Assembly: GCA_002471665.1 (NCBI GenBank) | Contig: DKQK01000029.1 | Location: 68,902 to 132,901, forward strand | Direction of reading: 5' to 3' | DNA length: 64,000 nucleotides | Origin: Gammaproteobacteria bacterium UBA7310 | GTDB lineage: Bacteria; Pseudomonadota; Gammaproteobacteria; Pseudomonadales; Ketobacteraceae | Program-made: the position numbers and the translations under genes | Notes under the pieces: generated by a model | The model's database searches: none | Seen by the model: the letters and a program-made list of their open reading frames with translations, nothing else | What the model was told of the DNA's origin: nothing | Part shown: piece after piece, positions 17,902 to 27,195 of the stretch | Layout: every line of letters begins with the position of its first letter | How positions within the stretch are numbered: the first letter of the stretch is position 1

Positions 17902-18351
17902 ATGGCTGAATTACCCGAACAAATTGCCAGCTTGTTGATCCCCATGATGGGGCGTCCACTTTTGATTCCCAACGTGGCAGTGGCGGAGATCGTCAGCTGG
18001 GATCAACCACAGAAGCAGGAAGACACTCCGGACTGGTTGCTGGGTACCGTGGACTGGCGCGGGGTTGAGCTACCGGTGATCTCACTGGAGCGGATGAACA
18101 GCTCTGAGATAGAGGATGCGGATGTGGGTCAGCGTCTGGCGGTGATTAATGGTGTCGGTGAGTGCAAGCTGCCGTTCTACGCGATTTCAGTGCAGGGATT
18201 ACCCCGTTTGGTGCGGGTGTTCCCTGAAGAGTTGAGCAGCGAAGAAGTGTCGGAAGATCCGGCCTACGATACCCTGGTGATGGTCAGCGGTGAGCGTGCG
18301 GTGATCCCGGATCTGTCCAGTGTGGAACGGCAACTGAATCAGGTAATTTAA
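17902..18351 (+). CDS. chpC: CheW-like adaptor ChpC
   Basis: This 149-residue CheW-domain protein is the second coupling protein of the Pil-Chp array. Segments LIPNVAVAEIVSW, LLGTVDWRGVELPVISLE and the C-terminal VIPDLSSVE strand fit the family. It begins 12 bp after chpB and closes the cluster. In Pseudomonas ChpC is accessory and needed for the response to some host-derived stimuli. Confidence 0.9.
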   Translation: MAELPEQIASLLIPMMGRPLLIPNVAVAEIVSWDQPQKQEDTPDWLLGTVDWRGVELPVISLERMNSSEIEDADVGQRLAVINGVGECKLPFYAISVQGLPRLVRVFPEELSSEEVSEDPAYDTLVMVSGERAVIPDLSSVERQLNQVI

Positions 18352-18598
18352 CCTTTCTGAGCCACCCGCTTTGCTGCCAAACCACAGGCTGCGATACAGC
18401 AGGCTGCACAGCCTGTTGCCGTCCTTCTCGTCTTCCGCCCCATCCACCGGTTGAACTTTGTTATTATTCCCTGCTCTAATGAGCACGGTAAGCATTCCCG
18501 TAGTGTTAGTCTGAATAATGTATCGAATTGAGGTTGGTTGGCTTTTGCGCTGAGCAGTGGTCAGTCACGGGCGTTTTGAGGGGAGAAAGGAGTCAACC

Positions 18599-19201
18599 AT
18601 GACCAACGGCGATCCAGCAGATAATCCGCCAGCTGAGCAGAGTGCGGAAGAAGCCGACCGCTTGGAGCAATTGCTGGCCCGTATTGCATTGCGGGATCAA
18701 GCGGCATTGCAGCAGCTCTATGGACTGGTCGCCGCCAAGCTCAACGGCATCGCCATGAAACTGCTGAACGATGCCGACCAAAGCAATGATGTCCTGCAGG
18801 AGACGTTTCTACAGATCTGGCACAAGGCCGGTGAATACCGACGCCACCAGGGCGAGCCCATGACCTGGATGACCTCACTGTTGCGTTATCGAGCCCTGGA
18901 TAAGCTGAGATCGGATAAGCGTGAACAGAAGCGCCGGGACCAATACGGGGAAGTACAGGAACTGTTTGGTGAAACCAGCGCCGAATCGCCCATCGCCGGC
19001 ATGCTGCAGAAAGACACCGACATCAAACTCAATCAATGTCTGCAAACCCTGGATACGTTGAACCGTAACGCGATTCTGATGGCGTACTACTACGGTTATA
19101 GCCGGGAGGACATTGCAATCCATGTGGAGCAACCCATCAACACGGTCAAATCCTGGCTCAAGCGGGGCTTAACGAGGTTGGCACAATGTCTGGGTCACTA
19201 A
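18599..19201 (+). CDS. ECF-like sigma-70 family RNA polymerase sigma factor
   Basis: This is an alternative sigma factor of 200 residues. Region 2 includes DQSNDVLQETFLQIWHKAG and region 4 ends with NTVKSWLKRGLTRLAQCL. The ATG at 18599 follows AAAGGAG at proper spacing; an upstream GTG at 18557 is less likely. It overlaps the downstream anti-sigma gene by 16 bp, which is the usual arrangement for a cognate sigma/anti-sigma pair. Target genes cannot be deduced from the window. The region between chpC and this gene (18352-18598) probably contains an autoregulated promoter, which I could not define. Confidence 0.9.
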   Translation: MTNGDPADNPPAEQSAEEADRLEQLLARIALRDQAALQQLYGLVAAKLNGIAMKLLNDADQSNDVLQETFLQIWHKAGEYRRHQGEPMTWMTSLLRYRALDKLRSDKREQKRRDQYGEVQELFGETSAESPIAGMLQKDTDIKLNQCLQTLDTLNRNAILMAYYYGYSREDIAIHVEQPINTVKSWLKRGLTRLAQCLGH

Positions 19202-19920
19202 GATATCAAAATCCCGAACTGCAGGATCGGTTGGCATCCAATTACGTTGCCGGTACTCTGCGTGGCCCGGCTCGCAGGCGTATGGAAACCCTGATGCTCG
19301 ATGACAGCGGTTTGCGAAATCGGGTCAGGCAGTGGGAGCATAAACTGCAGTCGCTGCACCATTACACGCCGGAGCTTAGCCCGAAAAAATCTACCCTGAA
19401 CAATATCCTCAGTGCCATCAACGGCGCGGCCGATCCCATGTTGGAAAACCTCAAGAAGAAACTCGGCTTTTATCGATGGTTTTCCGGATTGGCATTGACC
19501 TGTGCGTTGGTGCTGGCCGTGCTGGTGTGGGCGCCGGTGGGTCAACCGCCGTCAGCCGCCATTAATTATGTGGCGGTCATGAAAGACAGCAATGCCCAGC
19601 CCACTATGGTGGTGACCCTTACCCAAACCGGCCGCGTGCTGGCGCTGGATATGCTGGCAAAGCCCAAGTTGCAGAACGATCAGAATCTGCAACTTTGGGC
19701 AATCTCGAAAGTGGATGGCAGCATTACCAGCCTGGGGGTCATCGATGTGGAGAAACGCATCGAGAAATCCCTTACCAAACCCCAGTGGGGTCTGATAAAG
19801 GATGCGGAGTATCTGATGGTGTCAGTGGAAGCGGCAGGCGGTGCCAGCATGCCCAGCAACCGCATCGTCTCCAAGGGATTGTGTGTCAAAGTGGAAGGCT
19901 GGAAAACCGAAACCGGCTGA
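19186..19920 (+). CDS. Anti-sigma factor, RskA/anti-sigma-K type
   Basis: This is a membrane-bound anti-sigma factor of 244 residues. A cytoplasmic N-terminal domain of about 95 residues (LASNYVAGTLRGPARRRME resembles the zinc-less anti-sigma fold) precedes one transmembrane helix at about 98-118 (FSGLALTCALVLAVLVWAPVG). A periplasmic RskA domain follows with LQLWAISKVDGSITSLGVID. The start lies inside the sigma gene, so the pair is coupled. Its stop abuts the stop of the convergent TPR gene with no spacer. Confidence 0.9.
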   Translation: MSGSLRYQNPELQDRLASNYVAGTLRGPARRRMETLMLDDSGLRNRVRQWEHKLQSLHHYTPELSPKKSTLNNILSAINGAADPMLENLKKKLGFYRWFSGLALTCALVLAVLVWAPVGQPPSAAINYVAVMKDSNAQPTMVVTLTQTGRVLALDMLAKPKLQNDQNLQLWAISKVDGSITSLGVIDVEKRIEKSLTKPQWGLIKDAEYLMVSVEAAGGASMPSNRIVSKGLCVKVEGWKTETG

Positions 19921-20397
19921 TTACCACTTGGAAACGGTTTCCGGCCTCTGCTCCCGATTGTCGATCATGGCCTTTAGTTTTCGGTATTCCTCACAACCGA
20001 AGAAACAGGCTTTATCCAATCTGCTGAGCATGGCGTTGGCCTCGTCCAGGCGCTGGGTTTCTACGTAAAGTTCACCCAGATACTCCATGGCACCGCGGTG
20101 ATCGGGGTCCAACGCCAAGGCACGCTGATAATAGTCTTCAGCCACCTCATAGCGTTTCAGTTTGCGGTGGGTGTAGCCCAGCAGGTTGTAGGCGTCGGCG
20201 TTGTCTGTGTCTTTGGCCACAATGCCTTTCAGATCATGGATGGCGGCCTCGTACTGCTGGTTGTTGATGCGTTGCTCCACCTCGGTCATGGCATCGGATT
20301 TGCCTTTGTTCCATGAAGATGAGGTGTTTGCGGCCAATGCCGGCACTGACAAGGTGGACACCAGCAGGGTACAGATGACGAGATTGGTCTTTTTCAT
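19921..20397 (-). CDS. Exported tetratricopeptide-repeat protein
   Basis: This is a small periplasmic protein of 158 residues. A signal peptide (MKKTNLVICTLLVSTLSVPALA) is followed by about three TPR units, including DNADAYNLLGYTHRKLKRYE and AEDYYQRALALDPDHRGAME. TPR proteins act as protein-protein scaffolds; no specific partner is evident. It is convergent with the anti-sigma gene, and the two stop codons are directly adjacent. It may be a target or partner of the sigma system, but that is only proximity. Confidence 0.82.
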   Translation of the reverse strand: MKKTNLVICTLLVSTLSVPALAANTSSSWNKGKSDAMTEVEQRINNQQYEAAIHDLKGIVAKDTDNADAYNLLGYTHRKLKRYEVAEDYYQRALALDPDHRGAMEYLGELYVETQRLDEANAMLSRLDKACFFGCEEYRKLKAMIDNREQRPETVSKW

Positions 20398-20520
20398 GAT
20401 TGAATTCCTTTGGTTGTTTTAGGTGAGTGTTCATAACCCAATACGCGGTGATGAGTCAGAAAGTTGCACCCAGCGTGAAAATTACCAAAGGTGGGAAGGG
20501 AAGTGAGGGCCGAGCCGGGA

Positions 20521-21255
20521 TTACAGGAGGAAATCCCCCCACGACAGTTGCACCAGGCTCAGCAGCACTATCGGGGCGGTTTCGGTACGCCATACCCGGG
20601 GGCCCAGGGTAATACAATCGAAGCCGTAATCCTTCGCCTGCTCCACCTCTTCCTCACTGAATCCGCCTTCCGGACCCACCGCAAAGCACAGGCTTTCCGG
20701 AGCGTCAGCGCTGAAAGGGTTGCTGGGCAGGTCTTCGGTGTGCAGGATCCATTTCCGCTCGGCTTCCGCGGATTCGGCCCAGCGCAGCAAGGTCATGGGG
20801 GGGTGGATGGTGGGTACGATGTTCATGCCGCATTGCTCACAGGCACTGATTAGCAGATTCCGCCATTGTTCCAGTTTCTTGTGCATCCGCTGGGAGGACA
20901 GTTTCACCTCACAGCGTTGGCTCAACAGGGGGGTGATCTCGCTGACACCAAGCTCCACCGCTTTCTGTAGGGCGTAATCCATATGGTCGCCTTTGCCCAG
21001 TACCTGCCCCAGGTGAATCCTCACAGGCGAGGTGCGATCCACCTCATTGAAGAAATCTAATGATACGGATACCGCTTTCTTGTCCACGGCACTGATCTGG
21101 CCATGGTATTCGCCGCCGGTACCGTTGAACAGGATGACCGGGTCTCCTTCCCCCAACCGCAGCACTTTGCTAAGGTGGCGGCTACCGTTTTCATCCAGCT
21201 GAATGGTGTTTCCTTCCAGCAATGGCTGGTTTTGAAAAATTCGAGGCGTACGCAT
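20521..21255 (-). CDS. rsmE: 16S rRNA (uracil-1498-N3)-methyltransferase RsmE
   Basis: This is a SPOUT-class methyltransferase (244 residues) that methylates U1498 of 16S rRNA using S-adenosylmethionine. It has the N-terminal PUA-like part (RHLSKVLRLGEGDPV) and the knotted C-terminal part with LCFAVGPEGGFSEEE and LGPRVWRTETAPIV, the signature of the SAM-binding trefoil knot. It stands alone between the TPR gene and a divergent plus-strand membrane protein gene. Confidence 0.95.
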   Translation of the reverse strand: MRTPRIFQNQPLLEGNTIQLDENGSRHLSKVLRLGEGDPVILFNGTGGEYHGQISAVDKKAVSVSLDFFNEVDRTSPVRIHLGQVLGKGDHMDYALQKAVELGVSEITPLLSQRCEVKLSSQRMHKKLEQWRNLLISACEQCGMNIVPTIHPPMTLLRWAESAEAERKWILHTEDLPSNPFSADAPESLCFAVGPEGGFSEEEVEQAKDYGFDCITLGPRVWRTETAPIVLLSLVQLSWGDFLL

Positions 21256-21393
21256 AAAGGCAGGTTACAACGTTATCTGCAATGGGTGTAACCATCATTT
21301 TAGAACAGAATGGCAGCGACTGTCCTGATTGTGTCCCCACGGCGGACAACCAGGCGGTTGCTGAGACAATAAAACCGCCATCACGAGGTAGGT

Positions 21394-21753
21394 ATGAGCA
21401 AATTACTGGGCTATGGTTTTCTGATTTTGGGTGTGGGGTTGCTGGTATTGGGCGTTAATCAGCTGGGGATCTACATTAAAAACCCGGATATATTTCCTAT
21501 CTATCACATGCTGATCAACCTGCCGGAAGCGGATCGCACCATCAGCCTGCAGCAGGGCAGCATGGTGCTGCCGGTGGGTTTTTTCAAAGTCAGCGGCCTG
21601 CTGTCCATTATTCTGGCCGGGTTTCTGTTTGTGTCGGTGGTGAAACTGATGATCAGCACCGGAGTGGGCATGATCAAGCCCAATACCCGGGATCTGGCGC
21701 GGGATCTGGTGGCCGAAGTGCGCAGGCTGGAGAACCGGGGTGCTAACGGATGA
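21394..21753 (+). CDS. Small membrane protein of unknown function
   Basis: This 119-residue protein has two hydrophobic segments, near residues 4-26 (GYGFLILGVGLLVLGVNQLG) and 64-88 (FKVSGLLSIILAGFLFVSVV), and a charged cytoplasmic tail ending in LVAEVRRLENRG. I do not recognise a family. A GAGGTAGG box precedes the ATG. The stop overlaps the following DinB-like gene by ATGA, so the two are co-translated. Confidence 0.75.
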   Translation: MSKLLGYGFLILGVGLLVLGVNQLGIYIKNPDIFPIYHMLINLPEADRTISLQQGSMVLPVGFFKVSGLLSIILAGFLFVSVVKLMISTGVGMIKPNTRDLARDLVAEVRRLENRGANG

Positions 21754-22277
21754 ACAGTTTTCTGATTTGGTCACGTTACAACCAGTCCATGAACGAGCGC
21801 TTGTTCTCTGCCTGTGGCCGGTTATCGGCAGAGCAGTTCAGGGAAGATCGCGGTGCTTTTTTCGGGTCGGTGTGCCGCACCCTTAATCATATACTGATCG
21901 CGGATCATTACTGGCTGTGCCGTTTTTCACCCCCTGATGCGGCACCGGTGCTGCTGGATGAGCAGGGTGAAGCGGTGAAGATCCGGGCTCTGGATCAGCT
22001 GATCTATGAGGATCTGCCCACACTGAAGCGGTGGCGGGCAGAGCTGGATGACCGGATTGTGGCGTGTATGGCGCGCCTGCAGCGCGAGCAGGCGGACCTG
22101 TCCCAGAGTATGACCCATCGGCTGGCGGATGGCAGCCACACTGAATTTACCCGGCAAAAAGCCTTATGCCACTGGTTTAATCACCAGACCCATCACCGTG
22201 GTCAGGTCACCACCCTGCTCACACAAATGGGGGTTGAGGTGGGGACAACAGACCTGTTGTTAATGGATCTGGGCTAA
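21750..22277 (+). CDS. DinB-family (DinB/YfiT-like) metal-binding protein
   Basis: This is a 175-residue four-helix bundle of the DinB/YfiT superfamily. The likely divalent-metal ligands are histidines in NHILIADHYW (about residue 48) and HQTHHRGQ (about residue 148). Family members include thiol-dependent transferases, such as bacillithiol or mycothiol S-transferases, and proteins of unknown function; the substrate is not predictable here. It overlaps the upstream membrane-protein gene by 4 bp and ends 6 bp before the convergent bioA stop. Confidence 0.82.
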   Translation: MNSFLIWSRYNQSMNERLFSACGRLSAEQFREDRGAFFGSVCRTLNHILIADHYWLCRFSPPDAAPVLLDEQGEAVKIRALDQLIYEDLPTLKRWRAELDDRIVACMARLQREQADLSQSMTHRLADGSHTEFTRQKALCHWFNHQTHHRGQVTTLLTQMGVEVGTTDLLLMDLG

Positions 22278-22283
22278 GTGCCT

Positions 22284-23636
22284 TTAATCTTTGGTGGCGA
22301 TTTCGATGCCTTCCCATGCGACTTTCGCCAGGTGATCAATCTGTTCCTCCGTAATAATATACGGTGGCATAAAATACACCACGCTGCCCAACGGCCTTAA
22401 CAAGGCCTGGTTTTTCAGCCCGTGCTCGTAGACTTTCAGGCCGCGCCGTTCCTGCCAGGGATAGGGCGTCTTGTCGGCTTTGTTCTTGACCATCTCGATG
22501 GCCAGCACCATGCCGGTCTGGCGCACCTCGGCCACATGGGGGTGATCGGAGAAATGTGCTGTTGCATCGGCCATCTTCTGAATCAATTTCTGATTGTTGG
22601 CGATGACATTGTCCTGCTCGAAGATATCCAGTGTTGCCAATGCGGCGGCGCAGGCAAGGGGGTTCCCGGTATAACTGTGGGAATGCAGAAAACCGCGCAG
22701 GGTGTCGTAATTGTCGTAGAAGGCGTCGTAGATCCGGTCGTGGGTGAGTACGGCGCACAATGGCAGATAGCCGGCGGTCAATCCTTTGGACAGGCACATG
22801 AAATCAGGCACGATATCCGCCTGCTCACAGGCGAACAGAGTGCCGGTGCGGCCAAAACCCACGGCGATTTCATCGGCAATCAGGTGCACATTGTAGCGAT
22901 CACAGGCTTCCCTTAACTTTTTCAGGTAGATGGGGTGATACATGCGCATGGTGCCGGCACACTGAATCAGTGGCTCAACGATGACCGCGCAGATTTCCTC
23001 GTGGTTTTCTGCCAGCAGCGCGTCCATTTCGGCAAATTTACGCAGGCTGTAGTCTTCCCAGCTTTCGCCCGCTTCCCGGTTGTAGCAATCCGGGCTGGGG
23101 GCAGTGAAGGTGGTCATCAGCAGGGGTTCATAGGTTTTCTTGTACAGCTCAACGCTGCCCACCGCCAGCGCGGCCAGGGTTTCGCCATGATAGGAATTGC
23201 TGAGGGTGACGAATTTGGTCTTCCTGGTATTGCCCATGTTAAGCCAGTAGTGGAAGCTCATCTTTAAGGCCACTTCGATGCCGGAGGAACCGTTATCGGC
23301 GTAAAAGCAGCGGCTTAATCCCTTGGGGGTGATATTCACCAGGCGCTCTGATAGCTGGATCACCGGTTCATGGCTGAAGCCGGCCAGGATGACATGTTCC
23401 AGATTGTCCAGCTGTTCCTTGACGCGGTTGTTGATGCGGGGATTGGCATGGCCAAACAGGTTTACCCACCAGGAACTCACCACGTCCATGTAACGGTTGC
23501 CATCGAAATCCTCCAGCCAGATGCCTTCCCCCTTTTTGATGGGAATCAGCGGCAGGGTTTCGTGATCTTTCATCTGGGTGCACGGATGCCACAGTACCTT
23601 CAGATCCCGCTGCATCAGTTGCTGGTTTAAAGACAT
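22284..23636 (-). CDS. bioA: Adenosylmethionine-8-amino-7-oxononanoate aminotransferase BioA
   Basis: This is a PLP-dependent class III aminotransferase of 450 residues that converts KAPA to DAPA in biotin synthesis with S-adenosylmethionine as amino donor. It shows LWHPCTQMKDHE near the N terminus, the YHGETLAAL segment, the PLP-pocket IADEIAVGFGRTGT, and the Schiff-base lysine K284 (CLSKGLTAGY). No other biotin gene is nearby. The gene is followed at 23712 by a TonB-dependent receptor on the same strand, with a 75-bp gap. Confidence 0.94.
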   Translation of the reverse strand: MSLNQQLMQRDLKVLWHPCTQMKDHETLPLIPIKKGEGIWLEDFDGNRYMDVVSSWWVNLFGHANPRINNRVKEQLDNLEHVILAGFSHEPVIQLSERLVNITPKGLSRCFYADNGSSGIEVALKMSFHYWLNMGNTRKTKFVTLSNSYHGETLAALAVGSVELYKKTYEPLLMTTFTAPSPDCYNREAGESWEDYSLRKFAEMDALLAENHEEICAVIVEPLIQCAGTMRMYHPIYLKKLREACDRYNVHLIADEIAVGFGRTGTLFACEQADIVPDFMCLSKGLTAGYLPLCAVLTHDRIYDAFYDNYDTLRGFLHSHSYTGNPLACAAALATLDIFEQDNVIANNQKLIQKMADATAHFSDHPHVAEVRQTGMVLAIEMVKNKADKTPYPWQERRGLKVYEHGLKNQALLRPLGSVVYFMPPYIITEEQIDHLAKVAWEGIEIATKD

Positions 23637-23711
23637 GGTATAACCGTTTTGGTTGATGGATTGGAGCCACTAGGGTAAGCACATGGGGGCGCCGGTTCAA
23701 CCCTGCACAGA

Positions 23712-25667
23712 CTAAGGGAGTTCGATGTGCAGGCTCAGGTAGGCGCCACGCCCGGCATGATGGGGAATAGAGTTAACTGCAGGGCGGTTCATACTCGGGA
23801 AATAAATTTCCTGGTCCAGCAGGTTGTCCAGATACAGGGACAGGCTCAGATGCTCCAGCCCGGGTTTAAGCAGCCACCGGCCCACATTGGCGTTGAAATT
23901 CAAGGTCAGCAGGTGATAGCCGGAAGGGTTTTCGTTGTAATACAGCGCCTCTTCATTTTGCAGGGTGGCGGCGGCGAAGTAGTGATAAAACAATCCGGCG
24001 CTCGCCCCGGCGGTGAAATCATGGGCGATGCCCGCTTTCAACATCCAGTCCGGGCTGTAGGTAACGTCGTTGTTGTTGTCTGCATCCGCATTGGTTTGAT
24101 AACTGGTGTTGGCAGTGAACAGCCAATCGGCTGCGGGCGCATAGCGGCCTTCCACTTCAATGCCGCGGTAGCGTAGTTCGCCGCCATTGATAATCCGAAC
24201 CGGGGTGCCGGGCTGGCGGGTAATAATGTCTTTCTGTTTACTGTGAAACACCGTGATGGTGAAGGAGTCGGCTCCGGAGAAATAAAACAGTTGCGCGTCC
24301 CAGGTATCAATGGTTTCCGGTTTCAGGTTCTTGTCACCCACGACCACAGGGGATTCAAAGTAACGATCCAACCCGGAAGGTTCACGAAACGCGGAACTGA
24401 ACAACAGTTTGCTGCCCCAGTTGGCGTTGAACTGATGAATAAAGCCAAGGCGTGGAGAGGTATGGCTGCCGCCGGAATCCGGAGCATTGTATTGCAATCC
24501 GGCAATGACCTGGTTGTGCGATGAGAGCTTGAACTGCCACTGGGTATAGAGGCTGCTGTTCTCGGCACTGAACGGCGTGCTGGCATCGGCCTCGGTTTGC
24601 TGATGATTACCACCCAACAGAACGTTGATCCAATGGGACAGCGTACCCTGGAGCGTGAATTCCCCTAACCAGTGTTGAGCCCGGTTGAGGGCGCGGGTAT
24701 TCAAAGGCGGCGGTAAGATGATCAAGTCAGACTTGTAGTCCTGATAGGATAGGTTGAAGTTGGCATACCAGTGGGTGGTGATATCCGTTTGGTAACCCAG
24801 ATCCAGGTAGCTGCGCCGGTATTGGTGGGTGGTGGAGGGCAAGGCAAACACCGATCGGGCATTGTCGGTTTCGGTATCGGAATACAGCGCGGTCAGTGTC
24901 AGGTTGTTATGGCTCATTCGCACCAAGGCCTGCTCACCTTCGTGCCCAGCCTCGAAGCGGCCCTGTGTGCCCAGCTCATCGGTCACCGGGTCGAAATCCC
25001 CACCTTTGGTGCGGCTGCTTCTGATGCCGCCATACACATTGAACCCGCCTTGATTGACACCGCCGCTGACATCCAGTTTTTGGGTATCGAAGCTGCCCCC
25101 GGTCACTGCCAGCTGTAACTCCGTCTCGGAAATCGCTTCGCGGGTAATGATGTTGATCACACCGCTGAACGCGTTGGTGCCATACAGCACAGAGCCGGGG
25201 CCGCGGATGATTTCGATCTTTTTAATCAGCGTCACGGGGAAAAAATCATAGAGATCATGGTTCATACTGGAGACCACCGGCTCGCGGATGGGGCGGCCGT
25301 TAAGCTGAATTAATACGTTGTTGTCGACGTGTGATGTGGTGACACCGCGGATGGTGGCTTTATTGTGGGGAAACAGGTTGGAGCCCACGATTTGGAGGCT
25401 GGTCTGGCGGTTGAGGATGTCACGCAGGTTGCGGTAGCCAAACCGCCTGATATCAGACTCTGTGATTACCGAGACGATGCCCGGGGCCTGGCTGATGTTC
25501 TCATCGCGCTTGGAGACCACCTTAATGGTCAGCAGTTGCTCCAGGTCCAGTTCCAGCAGGCGCCCTAGTTCCGGCGATGCGATTGACGGGGCGGGCAGCC
25601 ACATGAGCAGCCCGCAAAGCAGATAAACCGTGCTGATAGGGCGGTGCGTCGCCAATCCGTCGTCCAT
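23712..25667 (-). CDS. TonB-dependent outer-membrane receptor
   Basis: This is an outer-membrane beta-barrel receptor of about 651 residues. A signal sequence (VYLLCGLLMWLPAPSIAS) is followed by a TonB-box-like stretch, a plug domain (ISQAPGIVSVITESDIRRFG; RGPGSVLYGTNAFSGVINII) and a barrel that ends in an aromatic-poor SLHIELP. The plug is typical of the colicin I/vitamin B12 receptor type. The ligand is unknown. I prefer the ATG at 25667 to a TTG at 25691 because of an upstream AAGGA. No substrate-specific transport genes lie beside it. Confidence 0.85.
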   Translation of the reverse strand: MDDGLATHRPISTVYLLCGLLMWLPAPSIASPELGRLLELDLEQLLTIKVVSKRDENISQAPGIVSVITESDIRRFGYRNLRDILNRQTSLQIVGSNLFPHNKATIRGVTTSHVDNNVLIQLNGRPIREPVVSSMNHDLYDFFPVTLIKKIEIIRGPGSVLYGTNAFSGVINIITREAISETELQLAVTGGSFDTQKLDVSGGVNQGGFNVYGGIRSSRTKGGDFDPVTDELGTQGRFEAGHEGEQALVRMSHNNLTLTALYSDTETDNARSVFALPSTTHQYRRSYLDLGYQTDITTHWYANFNLSYQDYKSDLIILPPPLNTRALNRAQHWLGEFTLQGTLSHWINVLLGGNHQQTEADASTPFSAENSSLYTQWQFKLSSHNQVIAGLQYNAPDSGGSHTSPRLGFIHQFNANWGSKLLFSSAFREPSGLDRYFESPVVVGDKNLKPETIDTWDAQLFYFSGADSFTITVFHSKQKDIITRQPGTPVRIINGGELRYRGIEVEGRYAPAADWLFTANTSYQTNADADNNNDVTYSPDWMLKAGIAHDFTAGASAGLFYHYFAAATLQNEEALYYNENPSGYHLLTLNFNANVGRWLLKPGLEHLSLSLYLDNLLDQEIYFPSMNRPAVNSIPHHAGRGAYLSLHIELP

Positions 25668-25780
25668 AACCGGGGCATCCTTCAGAACCAACCCTAAACA
25701 TGGCCCACATTGGTGCCTAAATCAAGGTTACCTCGCATTGGTTATGGGCACGGGTCACGGTCATGGGTCATGGGCATTGG

Positions 25781-27133
25781 TCACGCGGAAAATTGATCCA
25801 GTTGGGTCAGTAATTCCCGGGTTTTGGCTTCCATCAGGGGGATGTCGCCCCTGGACTCCACGTTGAGTCGCACCAGTGGTTCGGTGTTGGAGCAGCGCAG
25901 GTTGAAGCGCCAATTGCCCATGTCCATACTGAGTCCGTCCACTTTACTGACCGCCTTGGCCTGGCTCTGGTATGCGTTCTCAACGGCCGCGATGGCGGCC
26001 GGGGCATCGGCGATGGTGCGATTGATTTCGCCGCTGGCGGGGAAGGCGGCAATGCGTTCGTCCACCAATTGAGACAGGGTTTTTCCAGTCTGCGATAGCA
26101 GGGCCGCCACCATCAACCAGGGGATCATGCCGGAATCACAATAGGCGAAATCGCGGAAGTAATGGTGGGCACTCATTTCACCCCCGTAGATGGCGTCTTC
26201 TTCACGCATGCGGGCTTTGATAAAGGCGTGACCGGTTTTGCTTTCAATGGCAACGCCGCCGGCTTGCTGCACCAGCTCCATGGTGTTCCAGGTCAAACGG
26301 GGGTCGTGGATGATGCTGGCGCCGGGTTCTTTTTGCAGAAACAGTTCTGCCAGCATGCCGACGATGTAATAGCCCTCGATGAAGCGGCCTTTTTCATCAA
26401 ACAGAAAACAGCGATCAAAATCGCCATCCCAGGCGATGCCGAAATCGGCTTTGTTATCCAGCAGAGCCTTGGCGGTCAGTTCCCGGTTTTCTGGCAGCAG
26501 TGGATTGGGTACACCGTGGGGAAAATGGCCGTCGGGTTCGTGCAACAGTTTGATGAACTGGAAGGGCAGATGCGGTTGCAATGCATCGATGACGATACCG
26601 GCGCCACCGTTGCCGGCGTTGATGGCCACGGTGTAGGGTTTTAACTCGGCCACGTTGATATAGCCCAGCAGATGTTGGATGTAATCGTCCATGATCGCCA
26701 GCGGTTGTTCGGTACCGGGTCGTTCGGCATCGGTAAAGTCACCGGCTACTTGTGCTTTGATTTCCAACAAACCGTTATCGGAGCTGATGGGGCGGGAACC
26801 CTTGCCCACCAGTTTCATGCCGTTGTAATCCTTGGGATTGTGGCTGGCGGTGACCGCAATGCCGCCATCCAGGCTGTAATGAAAGGTGGCGAAGTAGATC
26901 TGTTCGGTGCCGCTCAGGCCGATGTCGTACACATCGGCACCGGCGGCGGTGAGCCCTTTGCGCAGGGCCGCGGCCAGAGCCGGGCTGGACAGGCGTATGT
27001 CATAACCCACTGCGATTTTTTTGGCGCCGGTGACTGCCACATAGGCGCGGCCGATGCGCTCAATCATATCCTCGTTGAGCTGATCAGGGACCCGCCCCCG
27101 AATGTCATAGGCTTTAAAGGCACTAAGATCCAT
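25781..27133 (-). CDS. manB: Phosphomannomutase (ManB/CpsG type)
   Basis: This enzyme interconverts mannose-6-phosphate and mannose-1-phosphate for GDP-mannose and surface polysaccharide synthesis. The 450-residue alpha-D-phosphohexomutase has the phosphoserine loop TASHNP with S97, the metal-binding DGDFDRC loop, the sugar-binding GEMSAHHYF loop and the phosphate-binding RCSNTEPLVRLN near the C terminus. It resembles E. coli CpsG more than the longer AlgC type. AGGGG precedes the ATG. Glucose-phosphate activity cannot be excluded. Confidence 0.92.
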   Translation of the reverse strand: MDLSAFKAYDIRGRVPDQLNEDMIERIGRAYVAVTGAKKIAVGYDIRLSSPALAAALRKGLTAAGADVYDIGLSGTEQIYFATFHYSLDGGIAVTASHNPKDYNGMKLVGKGSRPISSDNGLLEIKAQVAGDFTDAERPGTEQPLAIMDDYIQHLLGYINVAELKPYTVAINAGNGGAGIVIDALQPHLPFQFIKLLHEPDGHFPHGVPNPLLPENRELTAKALLDNKADFGIAWDGDFDRCFLFDEKGRFIEGYYIVGMLAELFLQKEPGASIIHDPRLTWNTMELVQQAGGVAIESKTGHAFIKARMREEDAIYGGEMSAHHYFRDFAYCDSGMIPWLMVAALLSQTGKTLSQLVDERIAAFPASGEINRTIADAPAAIAAVENAYQSQAKAVSKVDGLSMDMGNWRFNLRCSNTEPLVRLNVESRGDIPLMEAKTRELLTQLDQFSA

Positions 27134-27195
27134 ACTGCTACCCCTTCGGTCTGGAAAAGATTCGATGACCGAAGGGTATAACGAGCATTATCAGA

